Shown here: piece by piece, positions 45,817-54,844 of the stretch
Layout of the letters: the number at the start of each line of letters is the position of its first letter
Position numbering within the stretch: the stretch's first letter is position 1
Assembly: GCF_013213835.1 (NCBI RefSeq)
Contig: NZ_JABSSU010000005.1
Location: 348,163 to 412,162, forward strand
Direction of reading: 5' to 3'
Length of the DNA: 64,000 nt
From: Winogradskyella sp.
Lineage (GTDB): Bacteria; Bacteroidota; Bacteroidia; Flavobacteriales; Flavobacteriaceae
Notes under the pieces: generated by a model
What the model saw: the letters and a program-made list of their open reading frames with translations, nothing else
Told to the model about the DNA's origin: nothing
The model's database searches: none
Translations under genes and position numbers: made by a program

Positions 45817-46554
45817 TTATTTAAAGGTCAAACCAGTTAAGTTCTCTAGTAATTTTTTTGATAGCATAAACTCAGATTTTGCTGTTTCATATTCTGACTC
45901 TATCCTTGCCGTGATATCAAAAATTCTCACATATTCATATACTGGTATTAATCCGTTTTTATATTCCTTTTCTGCCATTTCCATACTTACCTTGGCATTA
46001 CCCAAATTCTTTGCCTTGAGCTCTAACAAGTTTTGTTTAAGAAGTAAGTCTTCATAGTAAATGATGACGGTTTCTCTTATCTCGTCTCTTTGAAATTTTA
46101 AGTAATTCTCAGCTTGTGAAATTTCAGCTTTAGCTTGCTTAACATCGGCCTTACGATGTAAAATATCGAACACTGGAATCTTAAGGAAGAATCCAACACC
46201 AAAATTCATTTGAGTAGCTGTAGTAGACAGATTTATTGCATTGCCGCCTGTAACATTGGTAGAAACATTATCAAAGGTACCATAGCGCGAGTCTGCATAA
46301 ATACCAAAGTTTCTTGTCCAGTTTCTTTTCTTAGCTTTCAGATTTGACTTTTTAACTTCAATCTGATCTTCTCTGTAACCAAGTAAACCATTATTAGCCC
46401 AAGCTGAATCTATTAAAACTTCAAGCTTAGGAATCAGTAATTTGAAAGATTCTGGCTCTTTAACATCCACTATGGAGTCTTGTGCATTTGCAACAAAAGT
46501 GTGTGTGAATAAAACAACAAGTAGCGTTGCTACCGTTCTTAGAGAGTTTTTCAT
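45817..46554 (-). CDS. Short TolC-family outer-membrane protein
   Basis: A 245-residue TolC-like protein with a signal peptide (to about residue 24). It contains one set of the helical repeat (AKAEISQAENYLKFQRDEI ... EYKNGLIPVYEYVRI) instead of the usual two, being about half the normal length of 430-480. It could form a hexamer or a thinner channel, or act as an EPS export accessory. It is the first gene of the 12-kb EPS operon, directly behind a strong candidate regulatory promoter. Confidence 0.82.
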   Translation of the reverse strand: MKNSLRTVATLLVVLFTHTFVANAQDSIVDVKEPESFKLLIPKLEVLIDSAWANNGLLGYREDQIEVKKSNLKAKKRNWTRNFGIYADSRYGTFDNVSTNVTGGNAINLSTTATQMNFGVGFFLKIPVFDILHRKADVKQAKAEISQAENYLKFQRDEIRETVIIYYEDLLLKQNLLELKAKNLGNAKVSMEMAEKEYKNGLIPVYEYVRIFDITARIESEYETAKSEFMLSKKLLENLTGLTFK

Positions 46555-46587
46555 GATTTGGGGCTAATTGAATAACTTATCTTATTA

Positions 46588-46653
46588 CTAAATTACAATT
46601 TCATTAGTGTGAATTCGCTTATATTTCGACGGATAACCATTAAGTGTAGACGA
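46588..46653 (-). promoter_or_regulatory. Periodic repeat site and promoter of the tolC-wzc EPS operon
   Basis: On the minus strand TCGTCT (46648-46653) and CCGTCG (46627-46632, followed by AAAT) are 21 bp apart. The -7-like box TAATTTAG (46588-46595) starts 32 nt downstream of the nearer hexamer, the same as at ugd. The intervening bases (ACACTTA) are also shared with the ugd site. Confidence 0.7.
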
Positions 46654-46710
46654 ACAGATAGTATATAATGTTAAAGCATTTCTGTTTATAACACCTTGAT
46701 TATAAATACA

Positions 46711-46749
46711 AAAGGCCGCCAATTCAAATTACTAGAACTAGCAGCCTTT
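46711..46749 (-). terminator. Terminator of the ugd operon
   Basis: AAAGGCTGC and GCGGCCTTT (minus-strand reading, with one G-T pair) form a stem just after the sugar-transferase gene, followed by TTTTG. It separates the two EPS operons. Confidence 0.65.
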
Positions 46750-46771
46750 CAAAAAAACTAAACCTGAATTT

Positions 46772-47959
46772 TTATACTGTACTTTTTTGGAATAACGCTG
46801 GCACGGTTCTCATTAAAATCTTTAAATCGAACCATAATGAATAATTATTTCCAATAAAGTATTCTGCATATTTATTATCTAAAGCAATACGTTCTTCTTC
46901 AGACATATCACCTCCTTTTCCTCTTAATTCAACCTGCCATAAACCTGTAATTCCGGCTGGTGCTAAAAATCTTTTTGACTTCTGATCTTGAGTTAACAAC
47001 TCAGCTTCATAAACTGGTAATGGTCTATTACCAACTAAAGACATATCGCCTTTAATGACATTGATAAGTTGTGGTAATTCATCTATACTTGTATTTCTGA
47101 TAATTTTACCAACCCTTGTAATACGAGGATCATCGATAATTTTTATAAAACTAGAGTTACTATCTAAAGCTTTTTGCTTTTGTTCATTGTACCAATAATC
47201 ACAAATTTTTCCTTTCTCCGTATACTTCACCGGTGAACAATACTCCCCATATGGCAGTTTTGCACATCTAGGGCATTCTTCTTCTTTATCGACTTTAGTT
47301 TCTTCTTGAGAGTTATTATATTGGTTTTTCTCTTTTGCGAGTTGTTTTAAAAGTTTATCAGAACCTGTTCGCATAGATCTAAGTTTATAAAAATCGAATG
47401 TCTTCCGACCTACACGTTTAGCGATGTAGTACACTTTACCTTTAGATTCTAATCTTATGGCAAGTACAACCATAATTAATAATGGTGATAACACTAATAG
47501 AATTGAGGATGCTACTACAATATCAAAGATTCTTTTAGACAAAGGAAATTTATAAGTACCTGATGTTTTATTCTTAGGTTCAGTCTTTATAGATGTAGGT
47601 TGTTGTGTGCTTAATCGTTTAGTTCTAAGAATAATCTGCTCAGTATCTGTTGCGCCAATCACAAAGTAATCACTGATGCCTTTGGAAAAGGCCTCTTGAA
47701 AGATCTTATCACTGTGTTCCTCCATTAATAACACAAAAGGTATATGCGTAGCTTCTTTTTCGGCTTTTAGATTGTCATAAAAGAAGATTCCATTATTTCC
47801 GGGTAAACTGTATTCACAAATAATAGCGTCTATGTCTTTATTGTTCTTTAAAGCATTTCTCGCTTCTACAGCATTATTACAGAAGACTGCTGAGATTTCG
47901 GTATCTTCAATACTCCACTCAACATCTTCAATATGCTTTCCAATATATAATAGTTTCAT
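46772..47959 (-). CDS. Undecaprenyl-phosphate sugar transferase with N-terminal pseudo-receiver
   Basis: A 395-residue fusion. Residues 1-120 have a response-regulator receiver fold, but the acidic pair is missing (LYIGKHIED), the phospho-acceptor is Glu49 (IICEYSLPG) and the conserved Lys is absent. Residues 130-395 are a bacterial sugar transferase (PF02397 type): membrane helix VVASSILLVLSPLLIMVVL, KRVGRKTFDFYKLRSM, SIDELPQ and GDMSLVGNRP. A Cys-rich insert lies near 226-250 (CPRC ... YC). It should start EPS repeat-unit synthesis on undecaprenyl phosphate, with the pseudo-receiver as a docking or control domain. Confidence 0.87.
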   Translation of the reverse strand: MKLLYIGKHIEDVEWSIEDTEISAVFCNNAVEARNALKNNKDIDAIICEYSLPGNNGIFFYDNLKAEKEATHIPFVLLMEEHSDKIFQEAFSKGISDYFVIGATDTEQIILRTKRLSTQQPTSIKTEPKNKTSGTYKFPLSKRIFDIVVASSILLVLSPLLIMVVLAIRLESKGKVYYIAKRVGRKTFDFYKLRSMRTGSDKLLKQLAKEKNQYNNSQEETKVDKEEECPRCAKLPYGEYCSPVKYTEKGKICDYWYNEQKQKALDSNSSFIKIIDDPRITRVGKIIRNTSIDELPQLINVIKGDMSLVGNRPLPVYEAELLTQDQKSKRFLAPAGITGLWQVELRGKGGDMSEEERIALDNKYAEYFIGNNYSLWFDLKILMRTVPALFQKSTV

Positions 47960-47992
47960 TGTTAACAGGTTTTAGTTTTTAACAGCAATCAA

Positions 47993-48379
47993 CTACCAAA
48001 CGTTGGTATAGTGAATTGGGAATAGATTCTTTTTCACAACCTCATCGAGCTCTTCAGGATTGAATGGCTTCGTTAAATAATCTTGTGCACCTAATTTGTA
48101 TGACTTTATACGCTCCTTACTTTCAGCATTACCCGATAACATAATTATTGGTGTATGCTTGGTATAACCTCTTTGTCTTATATTTTGAAGCAGTGTAAAG
48201 CCATCCATTTCATTCATTTGGATGTCACTAATTATTAGATCTGGCAAATTACCATCTAACCACTCTTCAGCTTCAATACCCGAGTTAACGGCCTTCACTT
48301 CGTATTTATTTGATAAGAAAAACTCTAGTAATGTTGTCATTGTCATCTCATCGTCTACAACTAATATTTTTTTCTTCAT
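47993..48379 (-). CDS. Stand-alone response-regulator receiver
   Basis: A 128-residue CheY-like receiver. The acidic pair is at VVDDE, Asp52 (LIISDIQM) is the phospho-site, and Thr/Lys positions (MLSGNAE, YLTKPF) are normal. It has no output domain. It lies between UDP-xylose synthase and the pseudo-receiver sugar transferase, so a direct role in controlling EPS initiation is plausible, perhaps by contacting the fused receiver. Confidence 0.9.
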   Translation of the reverse strand: MKKKILVVDDEMTMTTLLEFFLSNKYEVKAVNSGIEAEEWLDGNLPDLIISDIQMNEMDGFTLLQNIRQRGYTKHTPIIMLSGNAESKERIKSYKLGAQDYLTKPFNPEELDEVVKKNLFPIHYTNVW

Positions 48380-48402
48380 GATTTAAATTATTGAGTTAAT
48401 CA

Positions 48403-49341
48403 CTATTTAATTGCATCCTTAAAAAAGGCAATTGTTTTTGTTAAACCATCTTCTAACTTTATGGTAGGTTCCCAGTCTAATGCTTTCTTAGCAAGAGAAA
48501 TATCTGGTTTTCTCATTAAAGGATCATCCGAAGGTAAAGGCTGGTAAACAATCTTTGACTTGGAACCTGTCAGCTCAATAACTTTCTCTGCCAATTCTAA
48601 AATTGTAAACTCACCTGGGTTACCAATATTTACAGGTCCTGTAAATGAATCATCTGTATTCATTGTTTTTATCATGCCATCTACAAGATCATCTACATAT
48701 TGAAAACTTCTCGTCTGATCACCTTGTCCGTACACAGTAATGTCATGATTCTGCAGTGCTTGAACTATAAAATTAGATACCACTCTACCATCATTAGGAT
48801 GCATTCTTGGGCCATAAGTATTAAAGATTCTTACGATTTTAATTTTAACATCGTTTTGAGCGTGATAATCTCTAAATAAAGTTTCAGCTGCTCTTTTACC
48901 TTCATCATAACAAGATCTCTCTCCAATAGGGTTTACATTTCCCCAATATGACTCTGGTTGTGGATGTACCATAGGGTTACCATACACTTCACTTGTTGAT
49001 GCCTGTAAAATTTTTGCATTAACTCGCTTTGCTAATCCTAACATGTTAATTGCACCCATTACAGAGGTCTTAATCGTCTTGATTGGATTGTACTGATAAT
49101 GCACAGGAGATGCAGGGCAAGCTAAATTATATATTTCGTCAACTTCAATTAAAAATGGATTAATGACGTCGTGACGAATAATCTCAAAATAAGGATTGCT
49201 TGTTAAATGAACTACATTTTGCTTTTGTCCGGTAAAATAATTATCCAAACAATATACTTCGTTACCTTCAGACAAAAGTCTCTCACAAAGGTGCGAGCCT
49301 ACGAAACCGGCACCACCAGTAACTAAAATTCTTTTTTTCAT
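48403..49341 (-). CDS. UDP-glucuronate decarboxylase (UDP-xylose synthase)
   Basis: A 312-residue extended SDR enzyme. It has the NAD-binding motif [10 protein letters not shown], the UXS-type segment [20 protein letters not shown] and catalytic YxxxK (YDEGK). It converts UDP-glucuronate to UDP-xylose, using the product of the adjacent ugd. This implies xylose, and possibly glucuronate, in the EPS. Confidence 0.93.
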   Translation of the reverse strand: MKKRILVTGGAGFVGSHLCERLLSEGNEVYCLDNYFTGQKQNVVHLTSNPYFEIIRHDVINPFLIEVDEIYNLACPASPVHYQYNPIKTIKTSVMGAINMLGLAKRVNAKILQASTSEVYGNPMVHPQPESYWGNVNPIGERSCYDEGKRAAETLFRDYHAQNDVKIKIVRIFNTYGPRMHPNDGRVVSNFIVQALQNHDITVYGQGDQTRSFQYVDDLVDGMIKTMNTDDSFTGPVNIGNPGEFTILELAEKVIELTGSKSKIVYQPLPSDDPLMRKPDISLAKKALDWEPTIKLEDGLTKTIAFFKDAIK

Positions 49342-49375
49342 GATTTGAGGCTGTAAATTTTAAGTTGTTGAGAGC

Positions 49376-50737
49376 TTATACCGTTTGGGTTTGCTTTACT
49401 TGGGTTCCTTTGTTTAAACTAGTATCAATACCTATACAAGAATACTTGAAATCTAAATCATGCATTTCTTCTTTGTCGTAAATATTTCTACCGTCAAATA
49501 CAACAGGTTCTTTTAATAATCGCTTCATTACCTTAAAATTAGGTATTCTGAACTCGGACCATTCAGTCAATACAGCTAGACAATCAGCATCTATTAGGGC
49601 TTCATTCTGGTCATTACAATATTCTATAGAATCGCCAAAGTGGTGTCTAGCTTCCTCTGCTGCTACAGGATCATAAGCCTTGACATTAGCCCCTGCATCT
49701 AAAAGTTCTTTAATAATGTAAAGAGACGGAGCTTCTCTCATATCATCAGTTTGAGGCTTAAAGGATAATCCCCAAATTGCAATTGTTTTGCCTTTCAAAT
49801 TACCATTATAAAAAGAATTGATCTTATTGAATAACACTAACTTTTGCGTTTTATTTACAGATTCTACTGCCTTCAGTACTTGTAATTGGTAATCGTTTTC
49901 AGCTGCTGTTTTTATTAAAGCTTGCACGTCCTTTGGAAAACAAGAACCTCCATATCCTATGCCTGGATAAATGAATTTTTTACCAATACGAGAGTCAGAA
50001 CCGATACCTCTTCTTACATTATTAATATCAGCACCAACAACCTCACAAAGGTTTGCAATGTCATTAATAAAACTAATCTTTGTTGCCAACATAGAGTTTG
50101 CCGCATATTTTGTCATTTCTGCAGAAACTATATCCATTGAGATAACAGGATGTCCATTTAGAGTAAATGGCTTGTATAATTTGTTGAGTAACTTTTCTGC
50201 TCTTTCACTTTCTGTGCCAACTACAATTCTATCTGGTTTCATAAAGTCATCTATAGCTGCACCTTCTTTCAAAAATTCTGGATTTGAAGCTACATCAAAA
50301 GGAATATCCACCATTCTCTTATCTAACTCTTCTTGAACAGCACTTTTAACTTTTTGAGACGTACCGACAGGAACTGTACTCTTAGTTACAATTAATTTGT
50401 AATCGTTCATGTGACGACCACATTCCCTAGCTACTGCGAGTACATGTTTAAGGTCAGCGCTACCATCTTCATCTGGTGGAGTACCAACACTAATAAATAC
50501 GGCATCTGCGTCAGTAATTGTGTCTGCTAGACTAGTAGAGAAGTCTAGACGTTCTTTAGACATATTTCGTTTAATCATGTCCTCTAGACCTGGTTCATAG
50601 ATTGGAATAATTCCATTCTTTAAATTGTCAATTTTCTTTTTATCGATGTCTACACATACAACATCAATACCTACTTCAGAAAAACATGCACCTGTAACTA
50701 GGCCTACATATCCACTTCCTACTATTGCTACTTTCAT
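49376..50737 (-). CDS. ugd: UDP-glucose 6-dehydrogenase
   Basis: A 453-residue UDP-glucose/GDP-mannose dehydrogenase family protein. N-terminal GSGYVGLVTGACF binds NAD, and the catalytic Cys is in YGGSCFPKDV. It oxidises UDP-glucose to UDP-glucuronate in the cytoplasm. It is the first gene of the four-gene operon ugd, uxs, receiver, sugar transferase, behind a TAnnTTTG promoter with periodic repeats. Confidence 0.94.
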   Translation of the reverse strand: MKVAIVGSGYVGLVTGACFSEVGIDVVCVDIDKKKIDNLKNGIIPIYEPGLEDMIKRNMSKERLDFSTSLADTITDADAVFISVGTPPDEDGSADLKHVLAVARECGRHMNDYKLIVTKSTVPVGTSQKVKSAVQEELDKRMVDIPFDVASNPEFLKEGAAIDDFMKPDRIVVGTESERAEKLLNKLYKPFTLNGHPVISMDIVSAEMTKYAANSMLATKISFINDIANLCEVVGADINNVRRGIGSDSRIGKKFIYPGIGYGGSCFPKDVQALIKTAAENDYQLQVLKAVESVNKTQKLVLFNKINSFYNGNLKGKTIAIWGLSFKPQTDDMREAPSLYIIKELLDAGANVKAYDPVAAEEARHHFGDSIEYCNDQNEALIDADCLAVLTEWSEFRIPNFKVMKRLLKEPVVFDGRNIYDKEEMHDLDFKYSCIGIDTSLNKGTQVKQTQTV

Positions 50738-50766
50738 AATTTAAAAGATTTGGGGTTTGTTTTTAT

Positions 50767-50832
50767 CAAACTTAACTCTAAAAAGGTCATTTCATCGATT
50801 AATTTCGACGGATAAACGATAAGTGTAGATGA
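50767..50832 (-). promoter_or_regulatory. Periodic repeat site and promoter of ugd
   Basis: On the minus strand TCATCT (50827-50832) and CCGTCG (50806-50811) are 21 bp apart. TAAGTTTG (50767-50774), a perfect -7 box, lies 32 nt from the nearer hexamer. The layout and much of the spacer match the tolC site. Confidence 0.75.
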
Positions 50833-50945
50833 ATGAACAGTATTAATTGTTATAGTGCTTAAAGAAAAGCACTCGTTTTTTGTATTGTAATTAACTATTA
50901 TAAAGGTAGTTATAAAAAACCTGATCTTAGAAAGTATTAAAAGAG

Positions 50946-50973
50946 AAAGGGCATAAGTATCATTATGCCCTTT
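50946..50973 (-). terminator. Terminator of the 44-codon gene
   Basis: AAAGGGCATAA (50946-50956) and TTATGCCCTTT (50963-50973) form an 11-bp stem, then TCTCTTTT on the minus strand. It closes the transcript unit starting at the 51227-51313 promoter. Confidence 0.8.
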
Positions 50974-51062
50974 CAGGGTTACTATGGTATTACACTTTAT
51001 TTGTTTTCAGAATATGAAAACTTCTTGAGTAAGGGATTATAGTATATTATAAATTATATCGT

Positions 51063-51197
51063 TTATGCTGTATACATTGTTTCATTGTCCTTTTCGTGAT
51101 ACAGAAAAAATGTATTATCTGCATCTTGAATTGCCTCTAACCAAATGTTTTCATAGATATGTATGCTCGTAAAAATAAATTGCTCTTGCTTTTCCAT
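51063..51197 (-). CDS. 44-residue protein, unknown
   Basis: A small ORF from ATG (51195-51197) to TAA (51063-51065). The peptide starts MEKQEQFIFTSIHIYENIW and ends EKDNETMYTA; it is acidic, with no signal or membrane helix. Support comes from a perfect -7 box TAACTTTG 30 nt upstream, three periodic hexamers beyond it, and a strong terminator 90 bp downstream, giving a one-gene unit between the signalling and EPS operons. I do not recognise it. Confidence 0.6.
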   Translation of the reverse strand: MEKQEQFIFTSIHIYENIWLEAIQDADNTFFLYHEKDNETMYTA

Positions 51198-51226
51198 TTT
51201 AATATCTATTAATTTTTGTCATGAGA

Positions 51227-51313
51227 CAAAGTTAAAGCCTAACAAACCCATTTTTTTTGATTTTCGATTGATATTATTTTGTTGAACGTTGGGAAGCTCT
51301 CATCAATCGACGA
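51227..51313 (-). promoter_or_regulatory. Periodic repeat site and promoter of the 44-codon gene
   Basis: Minus-strand hexamers TCGTCG (51308-51313), CCAACG (51287-51292) and CAATCG (51265-51270, followed by AAAA) are spaced 21 and 22 bp. TAACTTTG (51227-51234) is a perfect -7 box 31 nt from the nearest hexamer. There is no TTG at -33, which fits an activator-dependent promoter. The remaining stretch 51314-51585 shows nothing. Confidence 0.65.
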
Positions 51314-51585
51314 ATGGAATCAAATATTTTCAACGAAAACTCTAAACCTTCCAAACCCCTGATGAACAGTACGTTTTAAACGATTAAACACATGGATTAT
51401 CGGTAAAAAAAAGCGATGAATGAAGTCTTAGAATAATTATTGTTTTAAGGATAATGAAATTAAAACATATTTAGTTCCACTTAATATAAATAATCTAATT
51501 ATTAAAGGAATTTATTAACCCTTAGCTATCTGATTTAAGAGTAAATTATATATGGGTAATTATAAATACAAAACACATGCCTGGC

Positions 51586-52734
51586 TTATTTTCTGAGCGT
51601 AAAGAAAAAAGTAGTGCCTAATCCAAGGGTAGATTCAACCCAAATGCTTCCCTCGTACATATGTACTATCTTCTTCACGACTGCTAGCCCTATACCTGTT
51701 GAATCTTTTCTATTCTCTAACTTACCAAACGTTTGAAATATTTTGTCAAAGTATTTAGAATCTATACCCTTACCATTATCAGAAACATAAAATTTCCAAA
51801 ATTGGTTATTATCTACAACACTAATATTTACTAAGCCTTGTTCCTTATCATTATATTTAATTGCATTATCAACCAAGTTTTGAAAAAGTTGTTGTAGTCT
51901 AAATTTATCACCTCTTACTTTAGGGAGTTCATCTATCATAACTGAGATATTCTCTGGTACTGACATACAGCTGACAGTTTCTTTTACAAGCGTGTACAAA
52001 TCAACATCATAGGTTTCTGACTGATTTTTATCAATTGTTGAATAATCCAAAATACCCTTTATCATGGCATCCATCTTATTGACACTAAATCTAATTTCGT
52101 TAAGTTGATTTTTACCTTCTACATCAAAATGGTCATAATAATCCTCAGTTATCCATGAAGTTAGAGCATCAATACTGCGAAGAGGCGATTTTAAATCATG
52201 AGAAACCATATGAGCATAATCACTCAGTTCTTGATTTTGTTTTTCTAAATTCTTGAGTAAACGCTGTTGATCTGAAAAAACTCTGCATGCTTTTAGGGCA
52301 TTCATAAACTTAGAAATTACAGGCTGTAATTTAGAGAGGTCTTGGGCGTCAATATTATTTTTTTTGGAATATAAAAATAGGTATCCCTCTTCTTTAAGAT
52401 TAAAAACCGCCAAGTGACCATCTTTTAATTTTATTGGGGCCGTGCTTAACGCAAGTGCATTATTATTAAATAATTCAAATGAATCTATGCCATGTAATAG
52501 ATTGTTTAAATCGGGCTGTGTTTTTACAATTGACTTTCTTCCGAAAGGAATGGAATACTTACAAACATATTTATTGTTTTCATTTGAAAGTATCCAAGCA
52601 GCATTAAGATTTTTTCGTTTAAGTATAAGTCTTATAAAATTGTTACAACTCTCGTTATAGTCTAGAGACTTTCCAATTGCCATGGCATACTCGTAAAGTT
52701 GTAATATTGTTAATATGTGATTTTCTATTTTCAT
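51586..52734 (-). CDS. Soluble sensor histidine kinase paired with FIST protein
   Basis: A 382-residue cytoplasmic histidine kinase without membrane segments. The N-terminal 150 residues may be a degenerate GAF-like domain. HisKA holds His179 in AHMVSHDLKSPL, and HATPase_c shows DNGKGID and STGIGLAVVKKI. It overlaps the FIST gene by 4 bp, so the two are translationally coupled. Its HisKA region closely resembles those of the other two kinases, suggesting duplication. It probably takes its signal from the FIST protein; the downstream partner may be HPt 54845-55162. Confidence 0.88.
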   Translation of the reverse strand: MKIENHILTILQLYEYAMAIGKSLDYNESCNNFIRLILKRKNLNAAWILSNENNKYVCKYSIPFGRKSIVKTQPDLNNLLHGIDSFELFNNNALALSTAPIKLKDGHLAVFNLKEEGYLFLYSKKNNIDAQDLSKLQPVISKFMNALKACRVFSDQQRLLKNLEKQNQELSDYAHMVSHDLKSPLRSIDALTSWITEDYYDHFDVEGKNQLNEIRFSVNKMDAMIKGILDYSTIDKNQSETYDVDLYTLVKETVSCMSVPENISVMIDELPKVRGDKFRLQQLFQNLVDNAIKYNDKEQGLVNISVVDNNQFWKFYVSDNGKGIDSKYFDKIFQTFGKLENRKDSTGIGLAVVKKIVHMYEGSIWVESTLGLGTTFFFTLRK

Positions 52735-53828
52735 AATTCAAACATGCCTACTACTGTAGTTTTATTATATAATTCTAGAAATCCTTCACCATAAGATGAA
52801 ATTTCACCAATGGTTAGTGCCCCACCAATAGAAACATCAGGATATTGATCTTTTATAAGTTTGGTAATTGCATTTAGTTCTTCATCAAAGTGCTTTTCTA
52901 AGAATAATATTCTAGATATACAGTCTATGATAATAGCTTTTCTCGGATTTTCTGACTGATAAATACACTCTGCAGCTGCTGATTTTGCGGCATTGATCAG
53001 TGACTCTTTGTTACCGTTTAAAATATCAACAACAGCATTATTTTCTACTTCGCCAACACAAATAAGCTCACCACTTTCGTTTACCATCAACGGGTCTCGC
53101 ACAATACATTCACCTTCTTTTTTTACTAACCCAAAAGGATAGCCTTTAGCTAAATCAAAAAAGTTATGCTCATTAAATTTTCGTTTTGAGTGTTTTTCAA
53201 CTACGGACCTGTATACCTCAAACGGATTTTTCCAATTTATTTCTTTAATTATATTACCGTCTGCTTTGGTTACAATAAAAGGTCCATCTACTTTCTTCCA
53301 ACCATGTTTTACACCAATTCTTGAGGTCATTCGCATAACTCCTACAACAGCGGCATCTTCAAATAAACCTTCATTATTAAATACACAAGGTTTTTGCTCT
53401 AAACTTAAACTACCAGCACCACCACCAAAATAGGTAGTTTCCATACCATAATTGAGATATAATCTATTTAGAAAGTGTGAAATATTGGAGGTTAGACCGT
53501 CTACATACGTGAATAAACTGTAGTCTCTGTCCTTAAAATCAATGGGTGGTATTCTATAGTTTTTATAACTAATACCTCTTATTACAAAAAGCTTCTCAAT
53601 GTTGTGTAAAGTATTTGCAACAATTCCTTTTTCAAATATTTTATTGCCATGGATAACTTTGGGGAAAATTCCACCCATGAAGGCTATACCTTCTTTGTTG
53701 AGTTCTTGTATTAACCCTTCGACATCAATATCTGTATGTTCTGCTATAGATATTAAAGCTGTATTTGATCGTACATGCTTTTTTATAGCATTAACAACTT
53801 CAGTTGTCTGCGTACTGTAAATAAACAT
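52731..53828 (-). CDS. FIST-domain protein (NosP-like candidate)
   Basis: A 365-residue protein with FIST N- and C-terminal domains (TYFGGGAGSLS in the N-domain, SIGGALTIGEISSYG in the C-domain). FIST proteins include NosP, a haem protein reported to sense nitric oxide and to control partner kinases. It has no signal peptide. It is coupled to a histidine kinase downstream. Haem binding is not proven by sequence, and small-ligand (amino acid) sensing is an alternative for this family. Confidence 0.87.
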   Translation of the reverse strand: MFIYSTQTTEVVNAIKKHVRSNTALISIAEHTDIDVEGLIQELNKEGIAFMGGIFPKVIHGNKIFEKGIVANTLHNIEKLFVIRGISYKNYRIPPIDFKDRDYSLFTYVDGLTSNISHFLNRLYLNYGMETTYFGGGAGSLSLEQKPCVFNNEGLFEDAAVVGVMRMTSRIGVKHGWKKVDGPFIVTKADGNIIKEINWKNPFEVYRSVVEKHSKRKFNEHNFFDLAKGYPFGLVKKEGECIVRDPLMVNESGELICVGEVENNAVVDILNGNKESLINAAKSAAAECIYQSENPRKAIIIDCISRILFLEKHFDEELNAITKLIKDQYPDVSIGGALTIGEISSYGEGFLELYNKTTVVGMFEL

Positions 53829-53874
53829 AAGTGCGGTATAAAAATTGAATTATTATTAAAACAATTATTTGCTG

Positions 53875-53961
53875 TAAAATTATTGACAAAAATACCTGAG
53901 TTGGGTTTTTTTCGATTGATTGACCATACTCAAAAGTTAGAAAGTAATTATTGAACGATGA
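53875..53961 (-). promoter_or_regulatory. Weaker periodic repeat site upstream of FIST gene
   Basis: Minus-strand hexamers TCATCG (53956-53961) and CAATCG (53913-53918, followed by AAAA) are 43 bp apart, that is two periods; the middle position is degenerate. A TAATTTTA box (53875-53882) is 31 nt from the nearer hexamer. A perfect TATTTTTG (53887-53894) is only 19 nt away, so the promoter assignment is uncertain. Confidence 0.45.
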
Positions 53962-54106
53962 ATGAAAATAGTGTTCACAAATATAAAAATCAAGGCCTAT
54001 TTCAACCCTAGATTAACGGTAAATTTCGCCGATTAAACCAATGTATTACAAGCGTTTATAACACCAGTTTCTTTTGAAGAAAAACAAACCTAAATCTTAA
54101 AAAAAA

Positions 54107-54835
54107 CTAAAGTAAATTTAGTCGTTTCATAAGTTCTGGTCTATTAGAACGACTAACTGGTATCACATCCTTTTTAATTAACACACTATTGTCTTCAATA
54201 TCAATTATCTTTTTGGTGTTGATAATATAGGAACGATGAACCTTCAAGAACAAACTATCTGGTAATTTTTCTTCCATCTTCTTCAAAGTAGAATGTACAG
54301 TGTAGTTTTTGTTTTCTGTTTTAATAAAAATATAATCACCTTTTGCTTCAACCAAGTAAATGCTAGGTATATCTATTTTAATTAATCTTCTGTCTATATT
54401 TACATATAGGTCATTCCCAGATTTACCCTCAACTTTTTCAGAAGTCTTTTCATCTTCAGACACATAAGGATTCGAAAGTGGTAAAGAGGAAGACTCTGCT
54501 TTTGAAATAGCTTTCTTAAATCGTTCTTCGGTTATTGGTTTTACCAAATAATCTACGATACAATCGTATTCAAAAGCTTGAATAGCAAAATTTGGATCTG
54601 ATGTTGTTAGTATGGTTTTTGGTGGATTTTTTATGGTCTCGATAAAATCAAAACCCGTAAAATCTGGCATATGAATATCCAAAAAAATTAAATCCACTTC
54701 ATTTTGATTAAGAAACTTAATAGCCTGAATTGCATTTGGAAACTCTTCTAACACAGTGGCATTGGGTTCCTCAGCACATAACTGGGAAATTATTGCTCTT
54801 GCGGTAGCTTCATCATCTATGATTATACAATTCAT
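54107..54835 (-). CDS. LytTR-family response regulator
   Basis: A 242-residue regulator. The receiver has Asp53 in LIFLDIHMP and Lys in YLVKPI; a linker (about 120-140) leads to a C-terminal LytTR DNA-binding domain (DLYVNIDRRLIKI ... FLKVHRSYIINTKKI ... IPVSRSNRPELMKRL). LytTR proteins usually bind two direct repeats about two helical turns apart, near promoters. It is last in the signalling operon, 9 bp after the HPt gene, and is the best candidate to bind the 21-bp repeats seen in this window. Confidence 0.92.
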   Translation of the reverse strand: MNCIIIDDEATARAIISQLCAEEPNATVLEEFPNAIQAIKFLNQNEVDLIFLDIHMPDFTGFDFIETIKNPPKTILTTSDPNFAIQAFEYDCIVDYLVKPITEERFKKAISKAESSSLPLSNPYVSEDEKTSEKVEGKSGNDLYVNIDRRLIKIDIPSIYLVEAKGDYIFIKTENKNYTVHSTLKKMEEKLPDSLFLKVHRSYIINTKKIIDIEDNSVLIKKDVIPVSRSNRPELMKRLNLL

Positions 54836-54844
54836 AAAATTGGT

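Noticed and set aside
54012..54032. ACCGTTAAT and TCGGCG as a further LytTR site before the FIST gene
   Set aside because: No second hexamer at 21 bp and no -7 box at the expected distance.
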